DNA from: Phycisphaerales bacterium AB-hyl4
Lineage (GTDB): Bacteria > Planctomycetota > Phycisphaerae > Phycisphaerales > Phycisphaeraceae
DNA length: 64,000 bases
Assembly (NCBI GenBank): GCA_041821185.1
Contig: JBGUBD010000006.1
Span: 309,742 to 373,741 of the forward strand
Direction of reading: 5' to 3'
The notes beneath the pieces were generated by a model, which was not told the DNA's origin, did no database searches, and saw only the letters and a list, made by a program, of their open reading frames with translations. Made by a program: the position numbers and the translations under genes. Positions within the stretch are counted from its first letter, which is position 1. Each line of letters begins with the position of its first letter. This document shows, in pieces, positions 1 to 7,188 of this stretch.

Positions 1-516
1 CACCGACTTGTATTCGCCAGCGGTGAACGCGTCCATGTACCGCTCCGCCAGGGCGTCGACGTCCTCATACTTCGGCGTTTCGCCAAAGTGGCTGTGGAAC
101 CGGGCCAGCGGCACGCCGGTGAACTTGAAAAAGCCCACCGCTTTTTTGCCGACGGCCTCGATATCGAGGTTTTCGATGCCGCGCTCGCGGATAAATTGCG
201 TCGATCGACGGAGCATGTTGGCGTTGTACGCGCCGCAAAGCCCCCGGCTGGAGGTGATTACCAGCAGCAGCGACTTCTCGCTCGCGCCCTCGGCGGGGCT
301 GAGCAGCGGGTGTGCCACGCTCCCTTCGCTGCCGAGGCTGCTGCTCAGTTCGCCGACGATCTCGGCGATCTTGCGCGTGTATGCCTGCGCGGAGGTGGCC
401 CGTTTTTGCATCGCCTGGAAGCGGGCGGTCGCAATCATCTGCATCGTCTTGGTGATGCGCTGAATATTGCCGACTGCCTTGATCCGGCCCTTGATTTCGC
501 GTCCTTTGCCAGCCAT
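1..516 (-). CDS. atpG: ATP synthase F1 gamma subunit, partial (5' part of the gene)
   Basis: The reverse strand reads from ATG at 516 off the left edge, giving the first 172 residues of a protein that is normally about 290 long. It begins MAGKGREIKGRIKAVGNIQR and continues with ITKTMQMIATARFQAMQ, the N-terminal coiled-coil helix that rotates inside the alpha3beta3 head. The segment KSLLLVITSSRGLCGAYN is the conserved start of the Rossmann-like domain. The gamma subunit is the central stalk of F1-ATPase, on the cytoplasmic face of the membrane. The rest of the gene, and any atp neighbours, lie outside the window. The identification is secure from sequence alone. Confidence 0.96.
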   Translation of the reverse strand, partial: MAGKGREIKGRIKAVGNIQRITKTMQMIATARFQAMQKRATSAQAYTRKIAEIVGELSSSLGSEGSVAHPLLSPAEGASEKSLLLVITSSRGLCGAYNANMLRRSTQFIRERGIENLDIEAVGKKAVGFFKFTGVPLARFHSHFGETPKYEDVDALAERYMDAFTAGEYKSV

Positions 517-570
517 AGACGGGTTATCATAACGCCTGCTTCGTCAGGGGCAATTCGAGGGGGTGGGGGA

Positions 571-600
571 GGTTCCTGGTTTACGGTTTCTCGTTTCTGG
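571..600 (+). repeat. Heptad repeat run, GGTTTCT type, single arm
   Basis: Four consecutive 7-base units (GGTTCCT, GGTTTAC, GGTTTCT, CGTTTCT) followed by GG. The same unit type forms paired arms near 21.5, 55.9 and 57.1 kb. No inverse-complement partner was found nearby, so this copy is solitary. Confidence 0.7.
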
Positions 601-664
601 GTGGGGAGTGGCTCTCCAAGCCGAGCCCTGAGCGCGTCCGCGAGTAAAGGGCCGGAGCGGGCGT

Positions 665-690
665 TATTTCTAATTGCTAATCGCTGATTG
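665..690 (+). repeat. Heptad repeat run, AATTGCT type, single arm
   Basis: Units ATTTCTA, ATTGCTA, ATCGCTG, ATTGAGG. The unit resembles that of the paired element at 58203-58279. No partner arm was seen. Confidence 0.55.
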
Positions 691-843
691 AGGAATGCAT
701 CGGCGAAGCTTCCCCAGTTTCCCCTCGACCATGGCATTCACAACGCCCGCCGCTTCGCGCCATCCATCCTACGATCATTTTTCGCATACCTTTTGCCAGA
801 CCAAAATCTTTGCCAGACCTCAACCTGCATTGGAGACAATGCC

Positions 844-1515
844 ATGCTTCGCATATTGACGCGGATTTTTCTCAAGGGGCTCGTGGCACTGCTGCCGATC
901 GTGCTCACGCTTTATCTGGTCGGGCTGCTAGGCTGGTGGGCGGAAACCACCATGCGTTCGCTGCTCACCGTGATCATTGCGGAAGAGCGTTACCTGCCTG
1001 GCATGGGGCTGGTACTGGCGGTGGCGGTCATTTTGCTGGCCGGTCTGCTCATCGATGCCTACCTGTTCCGCCGAACGCTCGACTACACCGAGCAGGGCAT
1101 GCAGCGGGTGCCCGTGGTCAAGAGCGTTTACGGCGCGATCAAGGATTTCATGGGCTACTTCTCCACCATGAATCGCCAGCGGATGAACCAGGTTGTCCTC
1201 GTGCGCCTGCCCAACAGTGACTTCAAGATACTGGGGCTGGTGACGCGCGAGCAGTTTCGCGATCTGCCCAAGGGCGTCGGCGGCGATGGGGCCGTGGCGG
1301 TCTACTTTCCCATGAGCTATCAGATCGGCGGCTACACCGTGATCCTGCCGCGCGAACAGATCGAGCCGGTGGATATGTCAATCGAGGACGGGCTGCGCTT
1401 CGCCCTGACCGCGGGCATCAAAAGTGATCAGTCGAACGGCACGGAGTCGGCAGGCACGCCGGTTTCGCCTGGCCCGGATAACGTTACGAACCGGCCGGGG
1501 TCGGGTGGGCGTTAA
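844..1515 (+). CDS. DUF502 family inner-membrane protein
   Basis: 223 residues from ATG 844, preceded by GGAGAC; longer upstream starts lack a ribosome site. Two hydrophobic segments are visible, at about residues 8-28 (LVALLPIVLTLYLVGLLGWW) and 53-72 (LVLAVAVILLAGLLIDAYLF). A soluble domain follows, containing RVPVVKSVYGAIKDFMGYF and YFPMSYQIGGYTVILPREQI, which match the DUF502/COG2928 pattern. The C-terminal 35 residues are Gly/Ser/Pro-rich and look disordered. The family is widespread in Gram-negative bacteria and has no firm biochemical role. The 3' end overlaps the convergent metallophosphoesterase gene by 32 bases. Confidence 0.85.
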   Translation: MLRILTRIFLKGLVALLPIVLTLYLVGLLGWWAETTMRSLLTVIIAEERYLPGMGLVLAVAVILLAGLLIDAYLFRRTLDYTEQGMQRVPVVKSVYGAIKDFMGYFSTMNRQRMNQVVLVRLPNSDFKILGLVTREQFRDLPKGVGGDGAVAVYFPMSYQIGGYTVILPREQIEPVDMSIEDGLRFALTAGIKSDQSNGTESAGTPVSPGPDNVTNRPGSGGR

Positions 1516-2404
1516 GTTCGAAGCTTTCGAGCCACTTGTGCTCAAGATGGCATCGCACGTCGAGACGGGTGGGCAGGCCATTTTGAAAGCGAAGCAGGAC
1601 GCTATGGCTGCCTGCGGTGCGGGCGGTTTCCAGGGCGGAGATGTTGTACTGGCGGAGGGACTGGCCTTTGATGGGGTTGTCGCGTTGGTAGGGCCGTTCG
1701 CCGTTGTGGACGAGGTCGCCGATGTGGGCGTGGCCGTACATGTGCAGGCGGACCGTGTCGGGCACGGGGAGGCAGTCGGCCAGCAGCGGGCTTGGCCGTT
1801 GGCCACCGGGGTAGGCATAGTGGCCTGCGGTGATGACGGGCTCGTGGACGTCGGCGATCTCATCGCGCAGTTGTCGCCAGACCTCCGGGCCGTAGGGGTA
1901 CCGCTCGGGGCCGATACGCTTTTGATGGTGACTGGTGCACCATTCGCCGTCGGGGTCGGCGTGATCGCCGAAGAAGACGACGCGGCTGCCGAAACAGCGG
2001 CGCTCGAACCACGGCTGGTCGAGCCGATCCATCGTATGCCACAGCGGCCGTTCGACCGCCTGCTCGTATAGCGGGAAGCGGGGCACGCCCGTCTCGCGGA
2101 AGAGGTCCATTTCGTGATTCCCCAGCACGTAGCAGATCGGCACGCCCAGGGGCTCAAGCAGTTCAACGCACGCCTCGGCCACCTGTTCCAGTGCTTCGAG
2201 GTTCTTGCCCACCAGCGCATCGCCGAGGCACCAGATCGCGTCGATCGGCTCGCCGAGGTTTGTCATGTCTGTCACGGCTTCGGCGAGCACCTGCCGAGCC
2301 AACTCCGGCTTGCCCAGTTGCAGGTCCGACTGCACCCACACGTTGCCTGCTGTGCGGCCGGGCGTGAGGTCGATCAATGCATCAGACTTCGTCAACAGGC
2401 TCAT
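1484..2404 (-). CDS. Calcineurin-like metallophosphoesterase
   Basis: 306 residues. Phosphoesterase motifs appear in the expected order: SDLQLGK near residue 25, CLGDALVG, VLGNHEMDLF, a histidine in ITAGHYAYPGG, and MYGHAHIGD near the C terminus. The first motif is normally D-x-H; here it reads D-L-Q, so one metal-ligand histidine is replaced. The start ATG at 2404 overlaps the stop of the Trm112-like gene (ATGA), so the two are translationally coupled. A longer in-frame reading upstream merely shadows that gene. The substrate is unknown. Such enzymes may act on nucleotides, phosphoproteins or lipids, and nothing in the context decides. Confidence 0.82.
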   Translation of the reverse strand: MSLLTKSDALIDLTPGRTAGNVWVQSDLQLGKPELARQVLAEAVTDMTNLGEPIDAIWCLGDALVGKNLEALEQVAEACVELLEPLGVPICYVLGNHEMDLFRETGVPRFPLYEQAVERPLWHTMDRLDQPWFERRCFGSRVVFFGDHADPDGEWCTSHHQKRIGPERYPYGPEVWRQLRDEIADVHEPVITAGHYAYPGGQRPSPLLADCLPVPDTVRLHMYGHAHIGDLVHNGERPYQRDNPIKGQSLRQYNISALETARTAGSHSVLLRFQNGLPTRLDVRCHLEHKWLESFELNAHPTPAGS

Positions 2405-2658
2405 GCCGGGATGTGCTCCGCGTACTTCTGCTTGAAAGCAGCCAGGTCGGCGATGCCCGTCGGCAGCTTCGCTTCCTCCGCCAGCAGCACCGGCACGCCA
2501 TTGCGAATCGGGTAACGCAGGCCCGCGCCGGTCGGCAGCTCGGCGACCAGTTCGTCGCCCTCCAGCCGAAGCTTTGATCGTGTCAGCGGGCACACGAGGA
2601 TCTCAAGCAAAGCCGGGTCGATCGCGGAAGAAGGAGTTGAATCAGCGTCGGCGTTCAT
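2401..2658 (-). CDS. Trm112/YcaR-like small protein
   Basis: 85 residues. The central block LLEILVCPLTRSKLRLEGDE followed by LRYPIRNGVPVLLAEEA is the Trm112p-like pattern, an activator or zinc-binding fold that partners methyltransferases in other organisms. The usual second Cys of the zinc knuckle is absent (CPLT rather than CPxC), as in many bacterial members. The gene is coupled by a 4-base ATGA overlap to the metallophosphoesterase. Its partner here is not known. Confidence 0.8.
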   Translation of the reverse strand: MNADADSTPSSAIDPALLEILVCPLTRSKLRLEGDELVAELPTGAGLRYPIRNGVPVLLAEEAKLPTGIADLAAFKQKYAEHIPA

Positions 2659-2693
2659 ACGCCTACTTTAGCGACTGTGGCGCAGATCGCACG

Positions 2694-4073
2694 TCACGGC
2701 GCAGGTGCCGGCCGCACGACGAACAGCGCCGCACGCCGTATTGTCGCCAGGTCGATCGGCTTACCTTTGGGCAGGCCTTCCTCGTCAAGCAACTGCACCA
2801 GCGGCCGATCGATCATCTTCGCGTTCGACGCCAGTACGTGCGCTCGTGAGCCGTTGGACAGCCGAATATACGAGCCCACCGGAAACAGCCCCGCCACCGC
2901 CAGTAGCCCCCGCACCGCCGGCGCCCACAAGAATACGGAGGAGGCGTTGCGCACCGTTTCTTCCATCACCGCGTAGGGCAGCTTCATCTCGCGATAGTGG
3001 CGCGCCTCCGTGCCGGCAGCGAACGTGTCAGCCACAGCCAGCACGCGCGCGATGTCTGAAATCTGGTTCTTGCGGCGCCCACGCGGATAGCCTGAGCCGT
3101 TCTCGCGTTCGTGATGCTGCACCGCCGCGAGTCGCAGGGCGTCCGGCACGCCGACGACCTCCTGAATCATCGCCAGCGAGAACACCGGATGTCGATGCAC
3201 GCGGGCGCGGTCGATGTCGGTCAGTTGGCACGACCCGGTGCGAATACGTTCGGGCACGAGCAGCATGCCCAGGTCCGCCAGCAGTGCTGCCGTGCCGAGC
3301 TGCCGTGTGTCGTCACGCGACCACCGCAGTTTCACTGCGATCGCCAGCGCCAGCGTGCAGACGGTGTAGGCATGGTCAGGCAAATAGTTTTCGCGACGCG
3401 GACACAGCAGTGCGAGCTGCGTAAACCGCTGCGGATGCCGAGCCAGATCGATCAGCAGATCATCGACCAACTCGTCAAAGCAGGAAACCGGAACGCTCAC
3501 CCCCGCCTCGACCCGCGCAAACAAGGTGCGCAGTTTTTCAACCGACTTATCCCGCTTCGTGATCAGCGCGTCCGGGTCGGGCCAGTCGTCGGCCTCGGTG
3601 GGCTTGATCCAAGTTTGATTCGCACGCTTGATCCGCAACGGGATTTCGGCCGCCACCTGCTCGAGTTCCTCCAGCAATGCGTCGGCCATGAGAATGCGCT
3701 CACGCGTGCCATTGCCCGATCGCTTGCCGCCTTCGTAGGCTTCACCGCTGGCATCCAACGCGTCGAGATGATGCTGTTCGAGCTGTTCGCCCGCGCCCAG
3801 CAGCACCTGCCCGGATTGTGTCAGCAATTCTGACTCGGCGGTTTGGCCCACCACCAGGCGTGAACGGTCGGCCCGCTGAACCACGCCCGCGGCCACCAGT
3901 TCCACCACGCTGTCCGCCAGCAGCAGCTCGCGCGCTCCACATTGCCGAATCGCCTTCACGTGACGCTCAGTCACCTTCACGCCATCGCTCAGCAGCTTCT
4001 GGCCCGAAGGCAGAAACAAGCTCTGTGAAAAGATCTGCCCCGGTTCGATCTGATTGACCTTCAGACGTTGCAT
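2694..4073 (-). CDS. HD-GYP-like protein with a degenerate metal site
   Basis: 459 residues from ATG 4073 (MQRLKVNQIEPGQIF). A longer in-frame extension is possible, but the chosen start matches the typical N terminus of HD-GYP proteins. The C-terminal half shows HHERENGSGYP at residues 320-330, RVLAVAD at 343-349 and RHP at 293-295, all HD-GYP landmarks. The diagnostic H-D pair reads A-D (ALLADLGML, residues 263-271) and the following GK is GM. Canonical members hydrolyse cyclic-di-GMP with a di- or tri-iron centre. Loss of a ligand histidine suggests an inactive or binding-only protein. It is divergent from glmM. The family is clear; activity is doubtful. Confidence 0.85.
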   Translation of the reverse strand: MQRLKVNQIEPGQIFSQSLFLPSGQKLLSDGVKVTERHVKAIRQCGARELLLADSVVELVAAGVVQRADRSRLVVGQTAESELLTQSGQVLLGAGEQLEQHHLDALDASGEAYEGGKRSGNGTRERILMADALLEELEQVAAEIPLRIKRANQTWIKPTEADDWPDPDALITKRDKSVEKLRTLFARVEAGVSVPVSCFDELVDDLLIDLARHPQRFTQLALLCPRRENYLPDHAYTVCTLALAIAVKLRWSRDDTRQLGTAALLADLGMLLVPERIRTGSCQLTDIDRARVHRHPVFSLAMIQEVVGVPDALRLAAVQHHERENGSGYPRGRRKNQISDIARVLAVADTFAAGTEARHYREMKLPYAVMEETVRNASSVFLWAPAVRGLLAVAGLFPVGSYIRLSNGSRAHVLASNAKMIDRPLVQLLDEEGLPKGKPIDLATIRRAALFVVRPAPAP

Positions 4074-4244
4074 CAACAGCTCGATCGCTTTACAACTCGG
4101 TGCCGTGGTACGTGTCCCGAGAGTCGGACGGGCGCAAAGAGAGACGACTGATCCATCCATCGGTTCGACGACAGAGCCACTTAAGCGGCCCTGCCCGCCA
4201 CGGTCGATGAACGGCTCGCGGCACACCTTATCGGAGCTTCAGAC

Positions 4245-5621
4245 ATGACATCACCCACCGCCTCCGCAGCCCCGCTCATGCTCAGCGTCAGCGGCGCACG
4301 CGGCATCGTCGGCCAGTCGCTGACGCCGACGATGATCGCCCGCTACGCTGCCGCTGTCGGAAGCTGGCTTCGCGAACAGGTCGCCGATCGGCCGCCGCAC
4401 GTCGTCCTCGGCCGCGACTCGCGGCCGTCCGGCCCGCTATGCGAACACGCCGCCATCGCAGGCCTGCTCGGCGTGGGTTGCCGGGTCACCTGCCTCGGTG
4501 TCGCCACCACGCCCGGCGTCGCCATCATGACCCAGCACCTTGGTGCGGACGGCGGCATGGTCATCACCGCCAGCCACAACCCTATCATCTGGAACGGCAT
4601 CAAAACGCTCCGACACGACGGTGTCGCGCCGCCGCCCGATCAGGCAAAACAGATCATCGATCGCTTTCACGATGATCGCATCGATTACGTTGACGTCGAA
4701 AGCCTGCAACCCGTCGCTTACAACGACGACACGCCGCGCGTACATCGGGACGCCATCCTTCCGCACATCGACGCGAGTGCGATCCGCAACGCAAAGCTCA
4801 AGGTCGTCGTCGACGGCGTACATGGTGCCGGCGGCATGGAGACCGCGGCGATGCTCGAAGCGCTCGGCGTCGCCTGCGTGCACAAGTACGCCGACCCGAC
4901 CGGCCGATTTCCACACCCACCCGAGCCCACCGCGGAGCATCTGACCGAGTTATGCGAACTCGTGCCCACCCACGGCGCAGCGGTCGGCTTTGCGCAGGAC
5001 CCGGACGCGGACCGCCTGGCGATCGTCGACGAGCAGGGGCGCTATATTGGCGAAGAGTACACCCTCGCCTTGTGTGCCCGGCATGTGCTCAAGGCAGGTC
5101 AGGTCGCAGCGGCGAACCTGTCGACCAGCCGTATGCTCGACGACGTCGCCGCCGCAGTCGACGGCCGGGTCGTGCGGACACCGGTCGGCGAAGCGAACGT
5201 CGCGGCGGGTATGCAGCAATATCAGGCCAGCATCGGCGGCGAAGGCAACGGCGGCATCATCCTGCCCAAGGTCAGCTACGTGCGCGACAGCCTCGTAGGC
5301 ATTGCACTCGTGTTGGAGATGCTCGCCAAACGGCAGAAACCGTTGAGTGAGATCGTCGCGGAAACGCCCAGCTACGCGATCCTTAAAGACAAGGTGCCCG
5401 TCGACCCTGAATTGGTGAAAAAGCTTGGCCCAACGCTGCGCGGCGCCTTTGCCGACGCGCAGGTGGACGACCAGGATGGCGTCCGCCTCGACTGGGCCGA
5501 CCGTTGGGTGCACGTCCGCCCGAGCAACACCGAGCCGATCCTCCGCCTGATCGCCGAGGCTCGTGATGACGACACGGCCCAGGCCCTGCTCGCGCAGACA
5601 CGCGAGGCGTTGGGGCTCTAA
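4245..5621 (+). CDS. glmM: Phosphoglucosamine mutase / phosphohexomutase
   Basis: 458 residues. All four signature loops of the alpha-D-phosphohexomutase superfamily are present: TASHNP with the phosphoserine at residues 108-113, the metal-binding DPDADR at 252-257, the sugar-binding GGEGNGG at 331-337, and the phosphate-binding RPSNTEP at 425-431. The reaction interconverts hexose 6- and 1-phosphates. Glucosamine phosphate (GlmM, feeding UDP-GlcNAc) is the most likely substrate from overall organisation, but phosphomannomutase activity cannot be excluded. A perfect hairpin at 5627-5655 directly follows the stop. Confidence 0.88.
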   Translation: MTSPTASAAPLMLSVSGARGIVGQSLTPTMIARYAAAVGSWLREQVADRPPHVVLGRDSRPSGPLCEHAAIAGLLGVGCRVTCLGVATTPGVAIMTQHLGADGGMVITASHNPIIWNGIKTLRHDGVAPPPDQAKQIIDRFHDDRIDYVDVESLQPVAYNDDTPRVHRDAILPHIDASAIRNAKLKVVVDGVHGAGGMETAAMLEALGVACVHKYADPTGRFPHPPEPTAEHLTELCELVPTHGAAVGFAQDPDADRLAIVDEQGRYIGEEYTLALCARHVLKAGQVAAANLSTSRMLDDVAAAVDGRVVRTPVGEANVAAGMQQYQASIGGEGNGGIILPKVSYVRDSLVGIALVLEMLAKRQKPLSEIVAETPSYAILKDKVPVDPELVKKLGPTLRGAFADAQVDDQDGVRLDWADRWVHVRPSNTEPILRLIAEARDDDTAQALLAQTREALGL

Positions 5622-5626
5622 CGAAC

Positions 5627-5655
5627 GAAGCCCACGACGTGACGTCGTGGGCTTC
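5627..5655. terminator. Perfect 13-bp hairpin, CCCACG/CGTGGG family
   Basis: Arms GAAGCCCACGACG and CGTCGTGGGCTTC surround a TGA loop, six bases after the glmM stop and before the convergent pfkB-like gene. It is symmetric, so it could end transcripts from both sides. Related copies occur near 9.85, 15.07, 23.6, 27.8, 50.1 and 63.96 kb. Confidence 0.75.
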
Positions 5656-5683
5656 GGTGGTTTTATTCACAAATCTCAATCGC

Positions 5684-6592
5684 TCACGGCCCGATGACGA
5701 GCATATCGCTGAACTGCTTGAGACGCTTGTCGATCAGGTTGCGGTCGATCTTCATCAGCCGCTCAAGGCTGAACGACTCAATGTTGTAGCTGGCGACCAC
5801 CGTGCCGTAAGCGATCGCTTTGCGCAGGCTGTCGATCGAGTGGTCATTCGCCGCGGCGAGATAGCCCATCATGCCGCCGGCGAAGCTGTCGCCCGCACCC
5901 GTGGGGTCGACCACGTCACGAGCCGCGTACGCCGGCAATGCGCCGATGCCTTCCTTGTGCATGAGGAAGGCGCCGTGCTCGCCCTTCTTGATGACGACAA
6001 ACGTCGGGCCGTGCGCGAGAATTTCCTCCGCGGCTTGGACGAGGTTGGTCTTCTCGGTGAGCTGGAAGGCTTCGGAGTCGTTGAGCACAAGGCCGTCGAT
6101 CTTGCTCAGCAGTTTGACCAGCGACTCACGCTCGTTCTCAATCCACAGGTCCATCGTGTCGGCGACGGCGAGCTCATGGTCGGGGAACTGTTCGAGCAAC
6201 GCCATCTGCGCATCCGGGTGCGTGTTGGCCAGAAAAATGTACTTGCTGTCGCGGTAGTTGTCCGGCACGGGCGGCAGGTCTTCCGCGAGGACGTTGAGTT
6301 CGACGTTGATCGTGTCGCGGTCGTTCATGTTCTCGTGGTATCGGCCGTGCCAGCGGAAGGTCTTGCTGCCGATGCGCGTCTCCAGGCCCGCCAGGTCAAT
6401 GTCGAAGTGACGGAAGGTCGCGAGGAATTTCTCGGGGAAATCCTCACCCACCGCTCCGACCAGCCGAACGGGTCCGAAGAAGCTCGCCGCCGCCGCGAAG
6501 TAGATACTCGAGCCGCCCAGAACCTCGTCGGCCTTGCCGGTGGGGGCTTCGATGGAGTCAATGCCAATGCTGCCGGTAACAATCAAGCTCAT
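5684..6592 (-). CDS. PfkB-family carbohydrate/nucleoside kinase
   Basis: 302 residues. The N terminus (IVTGSIGIDSI, then LGGSSIYFAAAASFFG near residue 28) and the C-terminal signature DPTGAGDSFAGGMMGYLA define the ribokinase/PfkB family, the Asp of GAGDS being the catalytic base. These enzymes transfer ATP phosphate to a sugar or nucleoside hydroxyl. The substrate cannot be fixed from sequence. It is the last gene of a leftward run with the EVE protein and gltX, separated from the EVE gene by a heptad element. Confidence 0.88.
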   Translation of the reverse strand: MSLIVTGSIGIDSIEAPTGKADEVLGGSSIYFAAAASFFGPVRLVGAVGEDFPEKFLATFRHFDIDLAGLETRIGSKTFRWHGRYHENMNDRDTINVELNVLAEDLPPVPDNYRDSKYIFLANTHPDAQMALLEQFPDHELAVADTMDLWIENERESLVKLLSKIDGLVLNDSEAFQLTEKTNLVQAAEEILAHGPTFVVIKKGEHGAFLMHKEGIGALPAYAARDVVDPTGAGDSFAGGMMGYLAAANDHSIDSLRKAIAYGTVVASYNIESFSLERLMKIDRNLIDKRLKQFSDMLVIGP

Positions 6593-6597
6593 GGTAA

Positions 6598-6691
6598 ATG
6601 TCGTATGTCGAATGTTTTAAGTCCCAAATCGAACGCACGCATCCATTCGGCAACACGCACATCCGCGATTCCACAATTCGACATTATACAT
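6598..6691. repeat. Paired heptad element, ATGTCGA type
   Basis: Arm 1 (6598-6618) has units ATGTCGT, ATGTCGA, ATGTTTT. Arm 2 (6676-6691) is close to its inverse complement (ATTCGAC, ATTATAC). The spacer is about 57 bases. The element fills the gap between the EVE and PfkB genes. Confidence 0.6.
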
Positions 6692-6696
6692 GAAAT

Positions 6697-7107
6697 TCAT
6701 CCGCTCATCCGGATTATCTGCTTGAACGATTTCGCGTCCACCGGCATCACCGACAGCCGCGGCTGCCGGACCAGTGCCAGCTGCTCAAAAGCGGGCTCGG
6801 CCTTGATCTGCTTCAGCGTCACCGGGTTCTTCAGCGGCTCGACCGCTTTCACATCCACCATCCCGAACCGCCCCGACTCGTCGCCGGGGTCGGGGTAGAA
6901 CTCTTTTACCACCTCCACGATGCCCACCACCGCCCGCTCCTTGTTCGAGTGATAGAACAGGCAGCGATCGCCTTTGCTCATCGCCTTGAGGTTGTTCGAC
7001 GCCTGCGCATTGCGGACGCCGTCCCAGTGCGTGGTCTGGTTTTTCGCCTTGCACTGATCGTCCCACGACCAGACGTCGGGCTCCGATTTAACGAGCCAGT
7101 ATTTCAT
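6697..7107 (-). CDS. EVE domain protein
   Basis: 136 residues starting MKYWLVKSEPDVWSWDDQ, with HWDGVRNAQASNNLKAMSKGD and CLFYHSNKERAVVGIVEV. This is the EVE (PUA-like) pattern of the thymocyte nuclear protein 1 family. The fold binds modified bases or RNA in characterised eukaryotic and phage-defence proteins; the bacterial stand-alone form has no fixed role. It lies 81 bases downstream of gltX on the same strand. Start ATG 7107 was chosen because homology begins there, whereas the longer frame adds an unrelated leader. Confidence 0.88.
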   Translation of the reverse strand: MKYWLVKSEPDVWSWDDQCKAKNQTTHWDGVRNAQASNNLKAMSKGDRCLFYHSNKERAVVGIVEVVKEFYPDPGDESGRFGMVDVKAVEPLKNPVTLKQIKAEPAFEQLALVRQPRLSVMPVDAKSFKQIIRMSG

Positions 7108-7188
7108 GGGTGCAGCCCTTTCCGTTATCGCGTTCAGCCCTCGCGCCAATACGTGCGTGCCCCGGAGTGGCGTGGGGCAGACCATGTC

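Larger units (their letters stand above)
517..843. other. Intergenic region between atpG and the DUF502 gene
   Basis: No supported gene was seen in these 327 bases, which separate two divergent genes and so should hold both promoters. They contain two runs of 7-base units (571-600 and 665-690, listed separately) and a copy of a short palindromic repeat whose halves lie at 619-634 and 646-660 and recur inside the flgJ-like gene. A direct repeat of TTTGCCAGACC lies at about 792-802 and 809-819. No convincing -35/-10 pair was recognised. Confidence 0.5.

Noticed and set aside
3227-3243. Sigma-54-like site TGGCACGACCCGGTGC
   Set aside because: Spacing between GG and GC is eleven rather than ten, and it lies inside the HD-GYP coding sequence.
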